Assembly: GCA_907165275.2 (NCBI GenBank)
Contig: OU015651.1
Location: forward strand, 10,624,501 to 10,688,500
Direction of reading: 5' to 3'
Length of the DNA stretch: 64,000 nt
DNA from: Zygaena filipendulae
Lineage: Eukaryota > Arthropoda > Insecta > Lepidoptera > Zygaenidae
The notes under the pieces are model-generated. The model made no database searches. It was not told where the DNA came from and saw only the letters and a program-made list of their open reading frames with translations. The position numbers and the translations under genes were made by a program. Each line of letters begins with the position of its first letter. The first letter of the stretch is position 1. Shown piece after piece: positions 35,554 to 49,100 of this stretch.

Positions 35554-35887
35554 TAAGTAATAAATAAATATTAAGTTACTTATATAAGTTTAAAAAAAAA
35601 ACTTGTTGAAATACCCTTATAGTAAATATTTTTTATTATACTCAATTTTAGTACCTAAGTATGTACATATTATATACCTACTCATAATATTCTTATTGGT
35701 TAAAGAAGATTTATTTTTCTTAACTGAATATTATGCCGCGACAGAGAAGCAATACCAACCGTGGTAAGAATTCACAAGGGATTCCTGAAATCGACGCGGG
35801 TGAAACGGCGCGGCGGGCAACAGCTCGGGAGTTTTTGGCGAGAACTGAAGCCGTACGTCATTTATTTTATTTTATGAAAAAAATTTT

Positions 35888-36058
35888 GCTATTCCTCGCG
35901 GTTTTACCCGCGTTAATTTAGGAGGATTCTGCAATAACCAATCCCCCATGTCCTTTTCTGTACCCCACCTTGCTTGACAACATGACGTTTGCTAAATTTC
36001 ATAATAATCAGTTTGAATAAGGCGTAAAGTCGTAACAAACTCACATTCGCATATACAA
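35888..36058 (-). mobile_element. Lep1-like element, partly decayed
   Basis: CTCGCGGTTTTACCCGCGTTAA lies at the left, followed by the TGTCCTTTTCTGTACCCC module. CAAACTCACATTCGCAT is the 5' end on the minus strand. CTAG has been lost. A plus-orientation fragment (GACGCGGGTGAAACGG) lies just before, at 35791. Confidence 0.55.
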
Positions 36059-37400
36059 CTTGTTAATGACTTAACTGAAAACTAGGAAGTAGTTTGCTCA
36101 GAATCGACTTCCGAATCGATCGCACCATGTTTTAATATAGGTTATATTTTTTCATTTTTACTAGCCCATGTCTAAATGATTTATAACACAATATTTGGCG
36201 CATACGCCGCCCGTAGCAAAAAAATCGAATCGGTCGTTGACACGTAGGCTCGGGCGCAGCGCTTGAAATTTCGTGGATAGGTCACCTCTAAACTAATGTT
36301 GAGTAACTTTTAGAATATTAACTTTTTCGACATAATTTATATTTTAGTCACATTATTGTTTATTTTTTTAAATGGGGTGTATCAGGTTTTTGGTTAATTC
36401 ATAAACACGTTGTATAATATTAGGATTAAGAAGTAGATTGTGTTATGTATTACGGACCGGTGCTGTTAATTATAGAAATAAAAATTAGTTTTTAAAAGCA
36501 TTAAAGTATATGACTAAAATTCATAAAGAAGTTGCCTGGTTTGAAAGAAGACCCAGCTCGATCTCTTTAACCTTGATTGAATTTTCTTCTCTCTTTTTCA
36601 ATGTGGCAACAGACGCATTATTAGTGCCAGTGTTAGTTTAACCCACCATGTCCCACTCACGATGCCTGACTTTAATGTGACAGTTCACGTGATTTTAATG
36701 ATTTTAATGTTGCCATACACTATTTCACTGAGCAAATAATCACGTTGGCACTTTCATACTAATCGCTGAACCGATCTATGAAGGCATTTTGTGCCAACCT
36801 TACCAATGCAATGTATGACGCGGTCATGTCATAAGAATTTGGTTAAGTATTCCAAAGTTGGTAAAGAAGTTCGCGCATAAATCCATAGTAACTTTTGCTT
36901 CAAGGGAGTATCGCCTGGTTGCACTATTCAAATAATGTCTATCGAATCTTGACACTTCTAAAAAAGAGAGAGCCAAAAATAATGCATAATATATTATTAT
37001 ATCAATTAATGTAGGAGTTGCAGAGCTTGTCGATGGGCACGAACAAAAATACTTGTGTCTGGTGAACAAAAATACGCGATGGTGTATTTCTGGTCATCCA
37101 CGTCGCGGGCCGGCGCTTCACTGTCGGATCCCGCGTCATCACATGACCGGTGCATTTATCTGGAGAGCGTTTCAAACTAACTCATCTACATACATTTGAT
37201 AAAAATGTAACGGATCACTCTCTGTAAATGGAAGATAATATAATATCAGAAAATATATTATTAGGACCTTTATCAACGCAATAGCACCATACATACAATG
37301 ATTGTTAGAATTTTTATCTGTTTGTCTGTTTATCTGTGCGTTTGTGCACGCTAATCTCAGAAATGGCTTATCCTATTTAGATGAAGTTTTCATTAATGTA
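36059..37400. other. Probable Hs6st intron; no feature recognised
   Basis: Unassigned DNA with a few GC-rich spots (36190-36290, 37090-37150). Confidence 0.4.
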
Positions 37401-37798
37401 CAGGGTGTCCCGTAAATCGACGTCAAGCCAGAACCAGGTGATAGGCTAAGTCATAACAGTTGTTAACAGAAAAATATAAAAATCTTTGCTATGCCTATTT
37501 AAAAAAAGGATAGTCATTAAAAACTGACGAAAGCAGTAATTTTAAAAACTTCATTGGCAAAAACTTAAATTTTAAGCAGTGGTTTTCAGAAACACTATTC
37601 AGGATTACACAATAAGAAAATTGAAAAAAGTTAAGGTTTGTAGCAACAGGAGTTAAAGAAATTGGGTGTAGGGTGTAAATTTTTATAATTTTTATAAATG
37701 ACTATTTTTTAAAGATTCTTTTTTTACGTTTTTCTATTAGGTTATGACTTAGCCTATCACTCGGTTCTGGCTTGACGTCGATTTACGAGACTCCCGTT
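37401..37798. mobile_element. 398-bp MITE with TA flanks
   Basis: CAGGGTGTCCCGTAAATCGA at the left and its near-complement at the right (TCGATTTACGAGACTCCCGTT) share GACGTCAAGCCAGAACC, and the arms continue to TAGGCTAAGTCATAAC. TA lies at both borders (37399-37400 and 37799-37800), as for Tc1/mariner-type elements. There is no coding sequence. Confidence 0.8.
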
Positions 37799-38897
37799 TA
37801 TTGTATAAACTTCACTTAAAATTTTGTGTTTTTCTTAATAAATGTCAATCTTTCACGGCTTAACATGGTAGTCTAAAAATTGAAATTTGGAATATAGGAT
37901 CTCTAAGGAAACAAGAAATTCACGCGGGTGAGTCCGCGTGGGAAATAATCATAACCTGAGAAGTTCTCCTCAAAAACTTAAAAGTTCTTCGCCATTAATC
38001 AACAAATAGTAATTAAAACCGTAATTAAACCTCAAAACCTTAATTAAACCTTAAAACTTTAATTAAACTTAATCGCACGTAACGCAATGAAATTCATTCA
38101 TTTAAAAAGTTTTCAACTTGTACAGTCACAAAAAATATCCATACATAGCTAAAAGTCTAAATTCGCATGTAGGCTACAGAAGTTTGTTCTGGCTTCTGTT
38201 ACACATTGACCTTATGCCATGACCTTATTATCAACCTTTGTAATCAAAGAAATAAAACCATACAAAAATATAGCAAAAATAAAAACAAAAATTCAATACC
38301 AATGTAATGGTTGCGAGAATGTGACGATAATTTGTAATACATATATGTGCCGAACGACCGTTCGCATGTCGGTGATATAAGGCTCCCATCCACTCAGATC
38401 GTATAATTTTGTCCACATCCTCAATTCGACGTGTTAACTCGTCGAACGATGGTGATGGGAAAAAAAATGAAGACATCTCGTCGCGATCGCAAGTTGAATA
38501 CTAATCAGTGGGAGCCAGAGCGAAGGACTGTGTTATCGAAAGCCATCGTCTCAAAAAGATTTTATATATATATACAACTTGTGCTCGACACAGACTTTTA
38601 TAAATAAGTTGCTTGCGAGTTACCTATTCGGTTCTATCTTCTAGTCATCCGGCCCGTCCAATTACAATATTAATATTTAGAATCAAGAAGCTAAAAAAGT
38701 TTGGAACGAACAATAAGACAAAATGTTCTTCGAAGTCAGCAATTTGCGAACAGTTGTCTAAATAAATTGAATCCGTTAATTATTTCTACTTATTCTTACC
38801 ATTAGCACAAATCGTTTGTTCAACAAACTTTAGGGCCAGTTTAAAAAAAAAAACGCCGTGCTCTCCGAGGAGTCGTTGTAAATTTTAAATTTTCTGC
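37799..38897. other. Left flank of the foldback element
   Basis: It has a degraded Lep1-like end (CACGCGGGTGAGTCCGCGTGG at about 37921), an AATTAAACCT-type short tandem at 38030-38075, and an unrecognised 81-codon minus frame at 38231-38476. Otherwise it is unassigned. Confidence 0.4.
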
Positions 38898-38906
38898 TCG
38901 CTGAGC
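38898..38906 (+). other. Left target-site duplication of the foldback element
   Basis: TCGCTGAGC lies immediately outside the left terminus GTCACTG and is identical to 52370-52378. A preceding C that also matches makes a 10-bp string, but counting that C would break the symmetry of the termini, so 9 bp is preferred. Confidence 0.9.
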
Positions 38907-39694
38907 GTCACTGTGAACCTAGCATCTCAAATGTTGGCATCTCAAAAAAAAACTTCAGATTTACTTGCATCCAGCATAGTTCTACAGTTCCTGATAGATT
39001 TCAACAATAGTTCTGTTGATTTACCAATTTAAACGCAATTTAAAGAATGAGATGCCAACTTCACAAATGACATTCCAGCATCTCATTAAATTTGAAGTAT
39101 TTGAGCATCGAGGAGTTATGTCTAGCATAGTTCTGTACCTCCTGATTGATTTTTAGGATAGTTCCGTTAATTTGGCATTAAAATAGAAATTTTAACGCAA
39201 TTTAAAAAATGAGATGCTAACTTCACAAATGACATTCCAGCATCTCATAAAATTTGAAGTATTTGAGCATCGAAGAGTTATGTCTAGCATAGTTCTGTAC
39301 CTCCTGATTGATTTTTAGGATAGTTCCGTTAATTTGGCATTAAAATAGAAATTTTAACGCAATTTAAAAAATGAGATGCTAACTTCACAAATGACATTCC
39401 AGCATCTCATAAAATTTGAAGTATTTGAGAATCAAGGAGTTATGCCTAGCATAGTTCTGTACCTGCTGATTGATTTTTAGGATAGTTCCGTTAGTTTGGC
39501 ATTAAAATTGAAATTTTAAACGCAATTTAAAGAATGAGATGCCAACTTCACGAGTGAAATTTCAGCATCTCATTAAATTTGAAGTATTTCAGCATCGAGA
39601 AGTTATGTCTAACATAGTTCTGTTTATCCTAATTGATTTTAAGGATAGTTCCGTTGATTCGGCCTTATAATAACAATTTAAGGGTGAGATTACG
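38907..39694 (+). repeat. Left outer arm of the foldback element
   Basis: The arm has a unique-looking terminal 140 bp and then tandem units of about 162 bp starting near 39049, 39211, 39373 and 39536. Each begins GAGATGC(C/T)AACTTCAC and contains CAGCATCTCAT. The last unit is shorter, about 150 bp. Its mirror image is 51582-52369, also 788 bp; only a few mismatches between the arms were seen, so they are young or kept alike by gene conversion. Confidence 0.88.
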
Positions 39695-42600
39695 ATACGA
39701 TTTTTTTAAATTTCAAATATACAACTGTGAGATGCTGACATTTTAATGTCAGTTCTGGCCTCAGTAGGGGATGTAATCGACAGATTTAGTCATCTTGCTT
39801 ACTATCGAAAAGAGTTCCCATCTCTGACTGTATTCAATAAAAAAATACGATTTTTTTAAATTTCAAATATACAACTGTGAGATGCTGACATTTTAATGTC
39901 AGTTCTGGCCTCAGTAGGTGGTGTATTCGACAGATTTAATCATCTTGCTTACTATCGAAAAGAGTTCCCATCTCTGACTGTATTCAATAAAAAAATACGA
40001 TTTTTTTAAATTTCAAATATACAACTGTGAGATGCTGACATTTTTATGTCAGTTCTGGCCTCAGTAGGTGGTGTATTCGACAGATTTAGTTATCCTGCTT
40101 ACTATCGAAAAGAGTTCCCATCTCTGACTGTATTCAATAAAAAAATACGATTTTTTTAAATTTCAAATATGCAACTGTGAGATGCTGACATTTTTATGTC
40201 AGTTCTGGCCTCAGTAGGGCGTGTAATCGACAGATTTAGTTATTCTGCTTACTATCGAGAAGAGTTCCCATCTCTGACTGTATTCAATAAAAAAATACGA
40301 TTTTTTTAAATTTCAAATATACAACTGTGAGATGCTGACATTTTTATGTCAGTTCTGGCCTCAGTAGGTGGTGTATTCGACAGATTTAGTTATCTTGCTT
40401 ACTATCGAAAAGAGTTCCCATCTCTGACTGTATTCAATAAAAAAATACGATTTTTTTAAATTTCAAATATGCAACTGTGAGATGCTAACATTTTTATGTC
40501 AGTTCTGGCCTCAGTAGGGCGTGTAATCGACAGATTTAGTTATCCTGCTTACTATCAAAAAGAGTTCCCATCTCTAACTGTATTCAATAAAAAAATACGA
40601 TTTTTTTAAATTTCAAATATACAACTGTGAGATGCTGACATTTTTATGTCAGTTCTGGCCTCAGTAGGTGGTGTATTCGACAGATTTAGTTATCCTGCTT
40701 ACTATCGAAAAGAGTTCCCATCTCAGACTGTATTCAATAAAAAAATACGATTTTTTTTAATTTCAAATATACAACTGTGAGATGCTGACATTTTTATGTC
40801 AGTTCTGGCCTCAGTAGGTGGTGTATTCGACAGATTTAGTTATCCTGCTTACTATCGAAAAGAGTTCCCATCTCTGACTGTATTCAATAAAAAAATACGA
40901 TTTTTTTAAATTTCAAATATGCAACTGTGAGATGCTGACATTTTTATGTCAGTTCTGGCCTCAGTAGGGCGTGTAATTGACAGATTTAGTTATTCTGCTT
41001 ACTATCGAGAAGAGTTCCCATCTCTGACTGTATTCAATAAAAAAATACGATTTTTTTAAATTTCAAATATACAACTGTGAGATGCTGACATTTTTATGTC
41101 AGTTCTGGCCTCAGTAGGTGGTGTATTCGACAGATTTAGTTATCTTGCTTACTATCGAAAAGAGTTCCCATCTCTGACTGTATTCAATAAAAAAATACGA
41201 TTTTTTTAAATTTCAAATATGCAACTGTGAGATGCTAACATTTTTATGTCAGTTCTGGCCTCAGTAGGGCGTGTAATCGACAGATTTAGTTATCCTGCTT
41301 ACTATCAAAAAGAGTTCCCATCTCTAACTGTATTCAATAAAAAAATACGATTTTTTTAAATTTCAAATATACAACTGTGAGATGCTGACATTTTTATGTC
41401 AGTTCTGGCCTCAGTAGGTGGTGTATTCGACAGATTTAGTTATCCTGCTTACTATCGAAAAGAGTTCCCATCTCTGACTGTATTCAATAAAAAAATACGA
41501 TTTTTTTAAATTTCAAATATGCAACTGTGAGATGCTGACATTTTTATGTCAGTTCTGGCCTCAGTAGGGCGTGTAATCGACAGATTTAGTTATTCTGCTT
41601 ACTATCGAGAAGAGTTCCCATCTCTGACTGTATTCAATAAAAAAATACGATTTTTTTAAATTTCAAATATACAACTGTGAGATGCTGACATTTTTATGTC
41701 AGTTCTGGCCTCAGTAGGTGGTGTATTCGACAGATTTAGTTATCTTGCTTACTATCGAAAAGAGTTCCCATCTCTGACTGTATTCAATAAAAAAATACGA
41801 TTTTTTTAAATTTCAAATATGCAACTGTGAGATGCTAACATTTTTATGTCAGTTCTGGCCTCAGTAGGGCGTGTAATCGACAGATTTAGTTATCCTGCTT
41901 ACTATCAAAAAGAGTTCCCATCTCTAACTGTATTCAATAAAAAAATACGATTTTTTTAAATTTCAAATATACAACTGTGAGATGCTGACATTTTTATGTC
42001 AGTTCTGGCCTCAGTAGGTGGTGTATTCGACAGATTTAGTTATCCTGCTTACTATCGAAAATAGTTCCTATCTCTGACTGTATTCAATAAAAAAATACGA
42101 TTTTTTAAATTTCAAATATACAACTGTGAGATGCTGACATTTTTATGTCAGTTCTGGCCTCAGTAGGTGGTGTATTCGACAGATTTAGTTATCCTGCTTA
42201 CTATCGAAAAGAGTTCCCATCTCTGACTGTATTCAATAAAAAAATACGATTTTTTTAAATTTCAAATATGCAACTGTGAGATGCTAACATTTTTATGTCA
42301 GTTCTGGCCTCAGTAGGGCGTGTAATCGACAGATTTAGTTATCCTGCTTACTATCGAAAATAGTTCCTATCTCTGACTGTATTCAATAAAAAATACGATT
42401 TTTTAAATTTCAAATATACAACTGTGAGATGCTGACATTTTAATGTCAGTTCTGGCCTCAGTAGGGGGTGTATTCGACAGATTTAGTCATCTTGCTTACT
42501 ATCGAAAAGAGTTCCCATCTCTGACTGTATTCAATAAAAAAATAAGATTTTTTTTTATTTCAAATATACAACTGTGAGATGCTGACATTTTTATGTCAGT

Positions 42601-45600
42601 TCTGGCCTCAGTAGGGGGTGTATTCGACAGATTTAGTCATCTTGCTTACTATCGAAAAGAGTTCCCATCTCTGACTGTATTCAATAAAAAAATAAGATTT
42701 TTTTTTATTTCAAATATACAACTGTGAGATGCTGACATTTTTATGTCAGTTCTGGCCTCAGTAGGGCGTGTAATCGACAGATTTAGTTATCCTGCTTACT
42801 ATCGAGAAGAGTTCCCATCTCTGACTGTATTCAATAAAAAAATACGATTTTTTTAAATTTCAAATATACAACTGTGAGATGCTGACATTTTTATGTCAGT
42901 TCTGGCCTCAGTAGGTGGTGTATTCGACAGATTTAGTTATCCTGCTTACTATCGAAAAGAGTTCCCATCTCTGACTGTATTCAATAAAAAAATACGATTT
43001 TTTTTAATTTCAAATATACAACTGTGAGATGCTGACATTTTAATGTCAGTTCTGGCCTCAGTAGGGCGTGTAATGGACAGATTTAGTTATCCTGCTTACT
43101 ATCGAGAGGAGTTCCCATCTCTGACTGTATTCAATAAAAAAATACGATTTTTTTAAATTTCAAATATACAACTGTGAGATGCTGACATTTTTATGTCAGT
43201 TCTGGCCTCAGTAGGTGGTGTATTCGACAGATTTAGTTATCTTGCTTACTATCGAAAAGAGTTCCCGTCTCTGACTGTATTCCATAAAAAAATACGATTT
43301 TTTTTAATTTCAAATATACAACTGTGAGATGCTGACATTTTTATGTCAGTTCTGGCCTCAGTAGGTGGTGTATTCGACAGATTTAGTTATCCTGCTTACT
43401 ATCGAAAAGAGTTCCCATCTCTGACTGTATTCAATAAAAAAATACGATTTTTTTAAATTTCAAATATGCAACTGTGAGATGCTGACATTTTTATGTCAGT
43501 TCTGGCCTCAGTAGGGCGTGTAATCGACAGATTTAGTTATCCTGCTTACTATCGAGAAGAGTTCCCATCTCTGACTGTATTCAATAAAAAAATACGATTT
43601 TTTTAAATTTCAAATATACAACTGTGAGATGCTGACATTTTTATGTCAGTTCTGGCCTCAGTAGGTGGTGTATTCGACAGATTTAGTTATCCTGCTTACT
43701 ATCGAAAAGAGTTCCCATCTCTGACTGTATTCAATAAAAAAATACGATTTTTTTTAATTTCAAATATACAACTGTGAGATGCTGACATTTTAATGTCAGT
43801 TCTGGCCTCAGTAGGGCGTGTAATGGACAGATTTAGTTATCCTGCTTACTATCGAGAGGAGTTCCCATCTCTGACTGTATTCAATAAAAAAATACGATTT
43901 TTTTAAATTTCAAATATACAACTGTGAGATGCTGACATTTTTATGTCAGTTCTGGCCTCAGTAGGTGGTGTATTCGACAGATTTAGTTATCTTGCTTACT
44001 ATCGAAAAGAGTTCCCGTCTCTGACTGTATTCCATAAAAAAATACGATTTTTTTAAATTTCAAATATACAACTGTGAGATGCTGACATTTTAATGTCAGT
44101 TCTGGCCTCAGTGGGTGGTGTATTCGACAGATTTAGTTATCCTGCTTACTATCGAAAAGAGTTCCCATCTCTGACTGCATTCAATAAAAAAATACGATTT
44201 TTTTAAATTTCAAATATGCAACTGTGAGATGCTGACATTTTTATGTCAGTTCTGGCCTCAGTAGGGCGTGTAATCGACAGATTTAGTTATCTTGCTTACT
44301 ATCGAAAAGAGTTCCCATCTCTGACTGTATTCAATAAAAAAATACGATTTTTTCAAATTTCAAATATACAACTGTGAGATGCTGACATTTTAATGTCAGT
44401 TCTGGCCTCAGTAGGTGGTGTATTCGACAGATTTAGTTATCTTGCTTACTATCGAAAAGAGTTCCCATCTCTAACTGTATTCAATAAAAAAATACGATTT
44501 TTTTAAATTTCAAATATACAACTGTGAGATGCTGACATTTTTATGTCAGTTCTGGCCTCAGTTGGTGGTGTATTCGACAGATTTAGTTATCCTGCTTACT
44601 ATCGAAAAGAGTTCCCATCTCAGACTGTATTCAATAAAAAAATACGATTTTTTTTAATTTCAAATATACAACTGTGAGATGCTGACATTTTTATGTCAGT
44701 TCTGGCCTCAGTAGGTGGTGTATTCGACAGATTTAGTTATCCTGCTTACTATCGAAAAGAGTTCCCATCTCTGTCTCTATTCAATAAAAAAATACGATTT
44801 TTTTTAATTTCAAATATACAACTGTGAGATGCTGACATTTTAATGTCAGTTCTGGCCTCAACAGAGGGTGTAGTCGACAGATTTAGTCATCTTGCTTACT
44901 ATCGAAAAGAGTTCCCATCTCTGACTGTATTCAATAAAAACAACTGTGAGATGCTGACATTTTAATGTCAGTTCTGGCCTCAGTAGGTGGTGTATTCGAC
45001 AGATTTAATCATCTTGCTTACTATCGAAAAGAGTTCCCATCTCTGACTGTATTCAATAAAAAAAATACGATTTTTTTAAATTTCAAATATACAACTGTGA
45101 GATGCTGACATTTTTATGTCAGTTCTGGCCTCAGTAGGTGGTGTATTCGACAGATTTAGTTATCCTGCTTACTATCGAAAAGAGTTCCCATCTCTGACTG
45201 TATTCAATAAAAAAATACGATTTTTTTAAATTTAAAATATGCAACTGTGAGATGCTGACATTTTAATGTCAGTTCTGGCCTCAGTAGGGGGTGTATTCGA
45301 CAGATTTAGTCATCTTGCTTACTATCGAAAAGAGTTCCCATCTCTGACTGTATTCAATAAAAAAATACGATTTTTTTTAATTTCAAATATACAACTGTGA
45401 GATGCTGACATTTTTATGTCAGTTCTGGCCTCAGTAGGTGGTGTATTCGACAGATTTAGTTATCTTGCTTACTATCGAAAAGAGTTCCCGTCTCTGACTG
45501 TATTCCATAAAAAAATACGATTTTTTTAAATTTCAAATATACAACTGTGAGATGCTGACATTTTAATGTCAGTTCTGGCCTCAGTAGGTGGTGTATTCGA

Positions 45601-46082
45601 CAGATTTAGTTATCCTGCTTACTATCGAAAAGAGTTCCCATCTCTGACTGTATTCAATAAAAAAATACGATTTTTTTAAATTTCAAATATGCAACTGTGA
45701 GATGCTGACATTTTTATGTCAGTTCTGCCCTCAGTAGGTGGGGTATTCGACAGATTTAGTCATCTTGCTTACTATCGAAAAGAGTTCCCATCTCTGACTG
45801 TATTCAATAAAAAAATACGATTTTTTCAAATTTCAAATATACAACTGTGAGATGCTGACATTTTAATGTCAGTTCTGGCCTCAGTAGGTGGTGTATTCGA
45901 CAGATTTAGTTATCTTGCTTACTATCGAAAAGAGTTCCCATCTCTGACTGTATTCAATAAAAAAAAAAGATTTTTTTAAATTTCAAATATACAACTGTGA
46001 GATGCTGACATTTTAATGTCAGTTCTGGCCTCAGTAGGGGATGTAATCGACAGATTTAGTCATCTTGCTTACTATCGAAAAG
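39695..46082 (+). repeat. Left inner array, about 43 tandem 150-bp units
   Basis: The core ACTGTGAGATGCT recurs every 150 bp from 39723 to 45993, 43 times by eye. Each unit contains the small palindrome CTGACATTTTAATGTCAG or CTGACATTTTTATGTCAG, then CTGGCCTCAGTAGG, TCGACAGATTTAG, a GAGTTCCCATCTCTGACTG block and an A/T-rich linker. One unit near 44940 has lost about 30 bp of linker. Variants form higher-order repeats: a four-unit, 600-bp block repeats at 40921-41520 and 41521-42120, and a five-unit, 750-bp period links the TAATGGACAG variants at 43071 and 43821. Confidence 0.93.
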
Positions 46083-46100
46083 TACTAAAGTACTAAAAGT
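46083..46100. other. Turn-around centre of the foldback element
   Basis: The left array stops inside a unit at ...ACTATCGAAAAG. Eighteen bases containing the repeated string AGTACTAAAGTACTAAAAG follow, and the array then resumes in the opposite orientation with a partial unit. The two central units break at different points, so the centre is a deletion junction and not an exact palindrome. Confidence 0.85.
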
Positions 46101-49100
46101 TACACCTACTGAGGGCAGAACTGACATAAAAATGTCAGCATCTCACAGTTGTATATTTGAAATTTGAAAAAAATCGTATTTTTTTATTGAATACAGTCAG
46201 AGATGGGAACTCTTTTCGATAGTAAGCAGGATAACTAAATCTGTCGAATACACCACCTACTGAGGCCAGAACTGACATAAAAATGTCAGCATCTCACAGT
46301 TGTATATTTGAAATTTAAAAAAATCGTATTTTTTTATTGAATACAGTCAGAGATGGGAACTTTTTTCGATAGTAAGCAAGATAACTAAATCTGTCGAATA
46401 CACCACCTACTGAGGCCAGAACTGACATAAAAATGTCAGCATCTCACAGTTGTATATTTGAAATTAAAAAAAAACGTATTTTTTTATTGAATACAGTCAA
46501 AGATGGGAACTCTTTTCGATAGTAAGCAAGATGACTAAATCTGTCGAATACCCCACCTACTGAGGCCAGAACTGACATAAAAATGTCAGCATCTCACAGT
46601 TGTATATTTGAAATTAAAAAAAATCGTATTTTTTTATTGAATACAGTCAGAGATGGGAACTCTTTTCGATAGTAAGCAAGATGACTAAATCTGTCGAATA
46701 CACCACCTATTGAGGCCAGAACTGACATTAAAATGTCAGCATCTCACAGTTGTATATTTGAAATTTGAAAAAATCGTATTTTTTTATTGAATACAGTCAG
46801 AGATGGGAACTCTTTTCGATAGTAAGCAAGATAACTAAATCTGTCGATTACACCCCCTACTGAGGCCAGAACTGACATAAAAATGTCAGCATCTCACAGT
46901 TGTATATTTGAAATTTAAAAAAATCGTTTTTTTTTTTATTGAATACAGTCAGAGATGGAAACTCTTTTCGATAGTAAGCAAGATGACTAAATCTGTCGAA
47001 TACCCCACCTACTGAGGCCAGAACTGACATGAAAATGTCAGCATCTCACAGTTGTATATTTGAATTTTGAAAAAATCGTATTTTTTTATTGAATACAGTC
47101 AGAGATGGGAACTCTTTTCGATAGTAAGCAAGATGACTAAATCTGTCGAATACCCCACCTACTGAGGGCAGAACTGACATAAAAATGTCAGCATCTCACA
47201 GTTGTATATTTGAAATTTAAAAAAATCGTATTTTTTTATTGAATACAGTCAGAGATGGGAACTCTTTTCGATAGTAAGCAAGATGACTAAATCTGTCGAA
47301 TACCCCACCTACTGAGGGCAGAACTGACATAAAAATGTCAGCATCTCACAGTTGTATATTTGAAATTTGAAAAAAATCGTATTTTTTTATTGAATACAGT
47401 CAGAGATGGGAACTCTTTTCGATAGTAAGCAGGATAACTAAATCTGTCGAATACACCACCTACTGAGGCCAGAACTGACATTAAAATGTCAGCGTCTCAC
47501 AGTTGTATATTTGAAATTAAAAAAAATCGTATTTTTTTATTGAATACAGTCATAAATGGGAACTCTTTTCGATAGTAAGCAAAATAACTAAATCTGTCGA
47601 ATACACTACCTACTGAGGCCAGAACTGACATAAAAATGTCAGCATCTCACAGTTGTATATTTGAAATTTAAAAAAATCGTATTTTTTTATTGAATACAGT
47701 CAGAGATGGGAACTCTTCTCGATAGTAAGCAAGATGACTAAATCTGTCGAATACACCCCCTACTGAGGCCAGAACTGACATTAAAATGTCAGCATCTCAC
47801 AGTTGTATATTTGAAATTTAAAAAAATCGTATTTTTTTATTGAATACAGTCAGAGATGGCAACTCTTCTCGATAGTAAGCAGGATAACTAAATCTGTCGA
47901 CTACACCCTCTGTTGAGGCCAGAACTGACATTAAAATGTCAGCATCTCACAGTTGCATTTTTGAAATTTAAAAAAATCGTATTTTTTTATTGAATACAGT
48001 CAGAGATGGGAACTCTTTTCGATAGTAAGCAGGATAACTAAATCTGTCGAATACACCACCTACTGAGGCCAGAACTGACATAAAAATGTCAGCATCTCAC
48101 AGTTTTATATTTGAAATTAAAAAAAATCGTATTTTTTTATTGAATACAGTCAGAGATGGGAACTCTTTTCGATAGTAAGCAAGATGACTAAATCTGTCGA
48201 CTACACCCTCTGTTGAGGCCAGAACTGACATTAAAATGTCAGCATCTCACAGTTGTATATTTGAAATTAAAAAAAATCGTATTTTTTTATTGAATAGAGA
48301 CAGAGATGGGAACTCTTTTCGATAGTAAGCAGGATAACTAAATCTGTCGAATACACCTCCTACTGAGGCCAGAACTGACATAAAAATGTCAGCATCTCAC
48401 AGTTGTATATTTGAAATTAAAAAAAATCGTATTTTTTTATTGAATACAGTCTGAGATGGGAACTCTTTTCGATAGTAAGCAAGATAACTAAATCTGTCGA
48501 ATACACCACCTATTGAGGCCAGAACTGACATAAAAATGTCAGCATCTCACATTAGTATATTTGAAATAAAAGAAAATCGTATTTTTTTATTGAATACAGT
48601 CAGAGATGGGAACTCTTTTCGATAGTAAGCAAGATGACTAAATCTGTCGAATACACCCCCTACTGAGGCCAGAACTGACATTAAAATGTCAGCATCTCAC
48701 AGTTGTATATTTGAAATATAAAAAATCGTATTTTTTTATTGAATACAGTCAGAGATAGGAACTCTTTTCGATAGTAAGCAGGATAACTAAATCTGTCGAT
48801 TACACGCCCTACTGAGGCCAGAACTGACATAAAAATGTTAGCATCTCACAGTTGCATATTTGAAATTTACAAAAATCGTATTTTTTTATTGAATACAGTC
48901 AGAGATGGGAACTCTTTTCGATAGTAAGCAGGATAACTAAATCTGTCGAATACACAACCTACTGAGGCCAGAACTGACATAAAAATGTCAGAATCTCACA
49001 GTTGTATATTTGAAATTTAAAAAAATCGTATTTTTTTATTGAATACAGTCAGAGATGGGAACTCTTTTCGATAGTAAGCAGGATAACTAAATCTGTCGAA

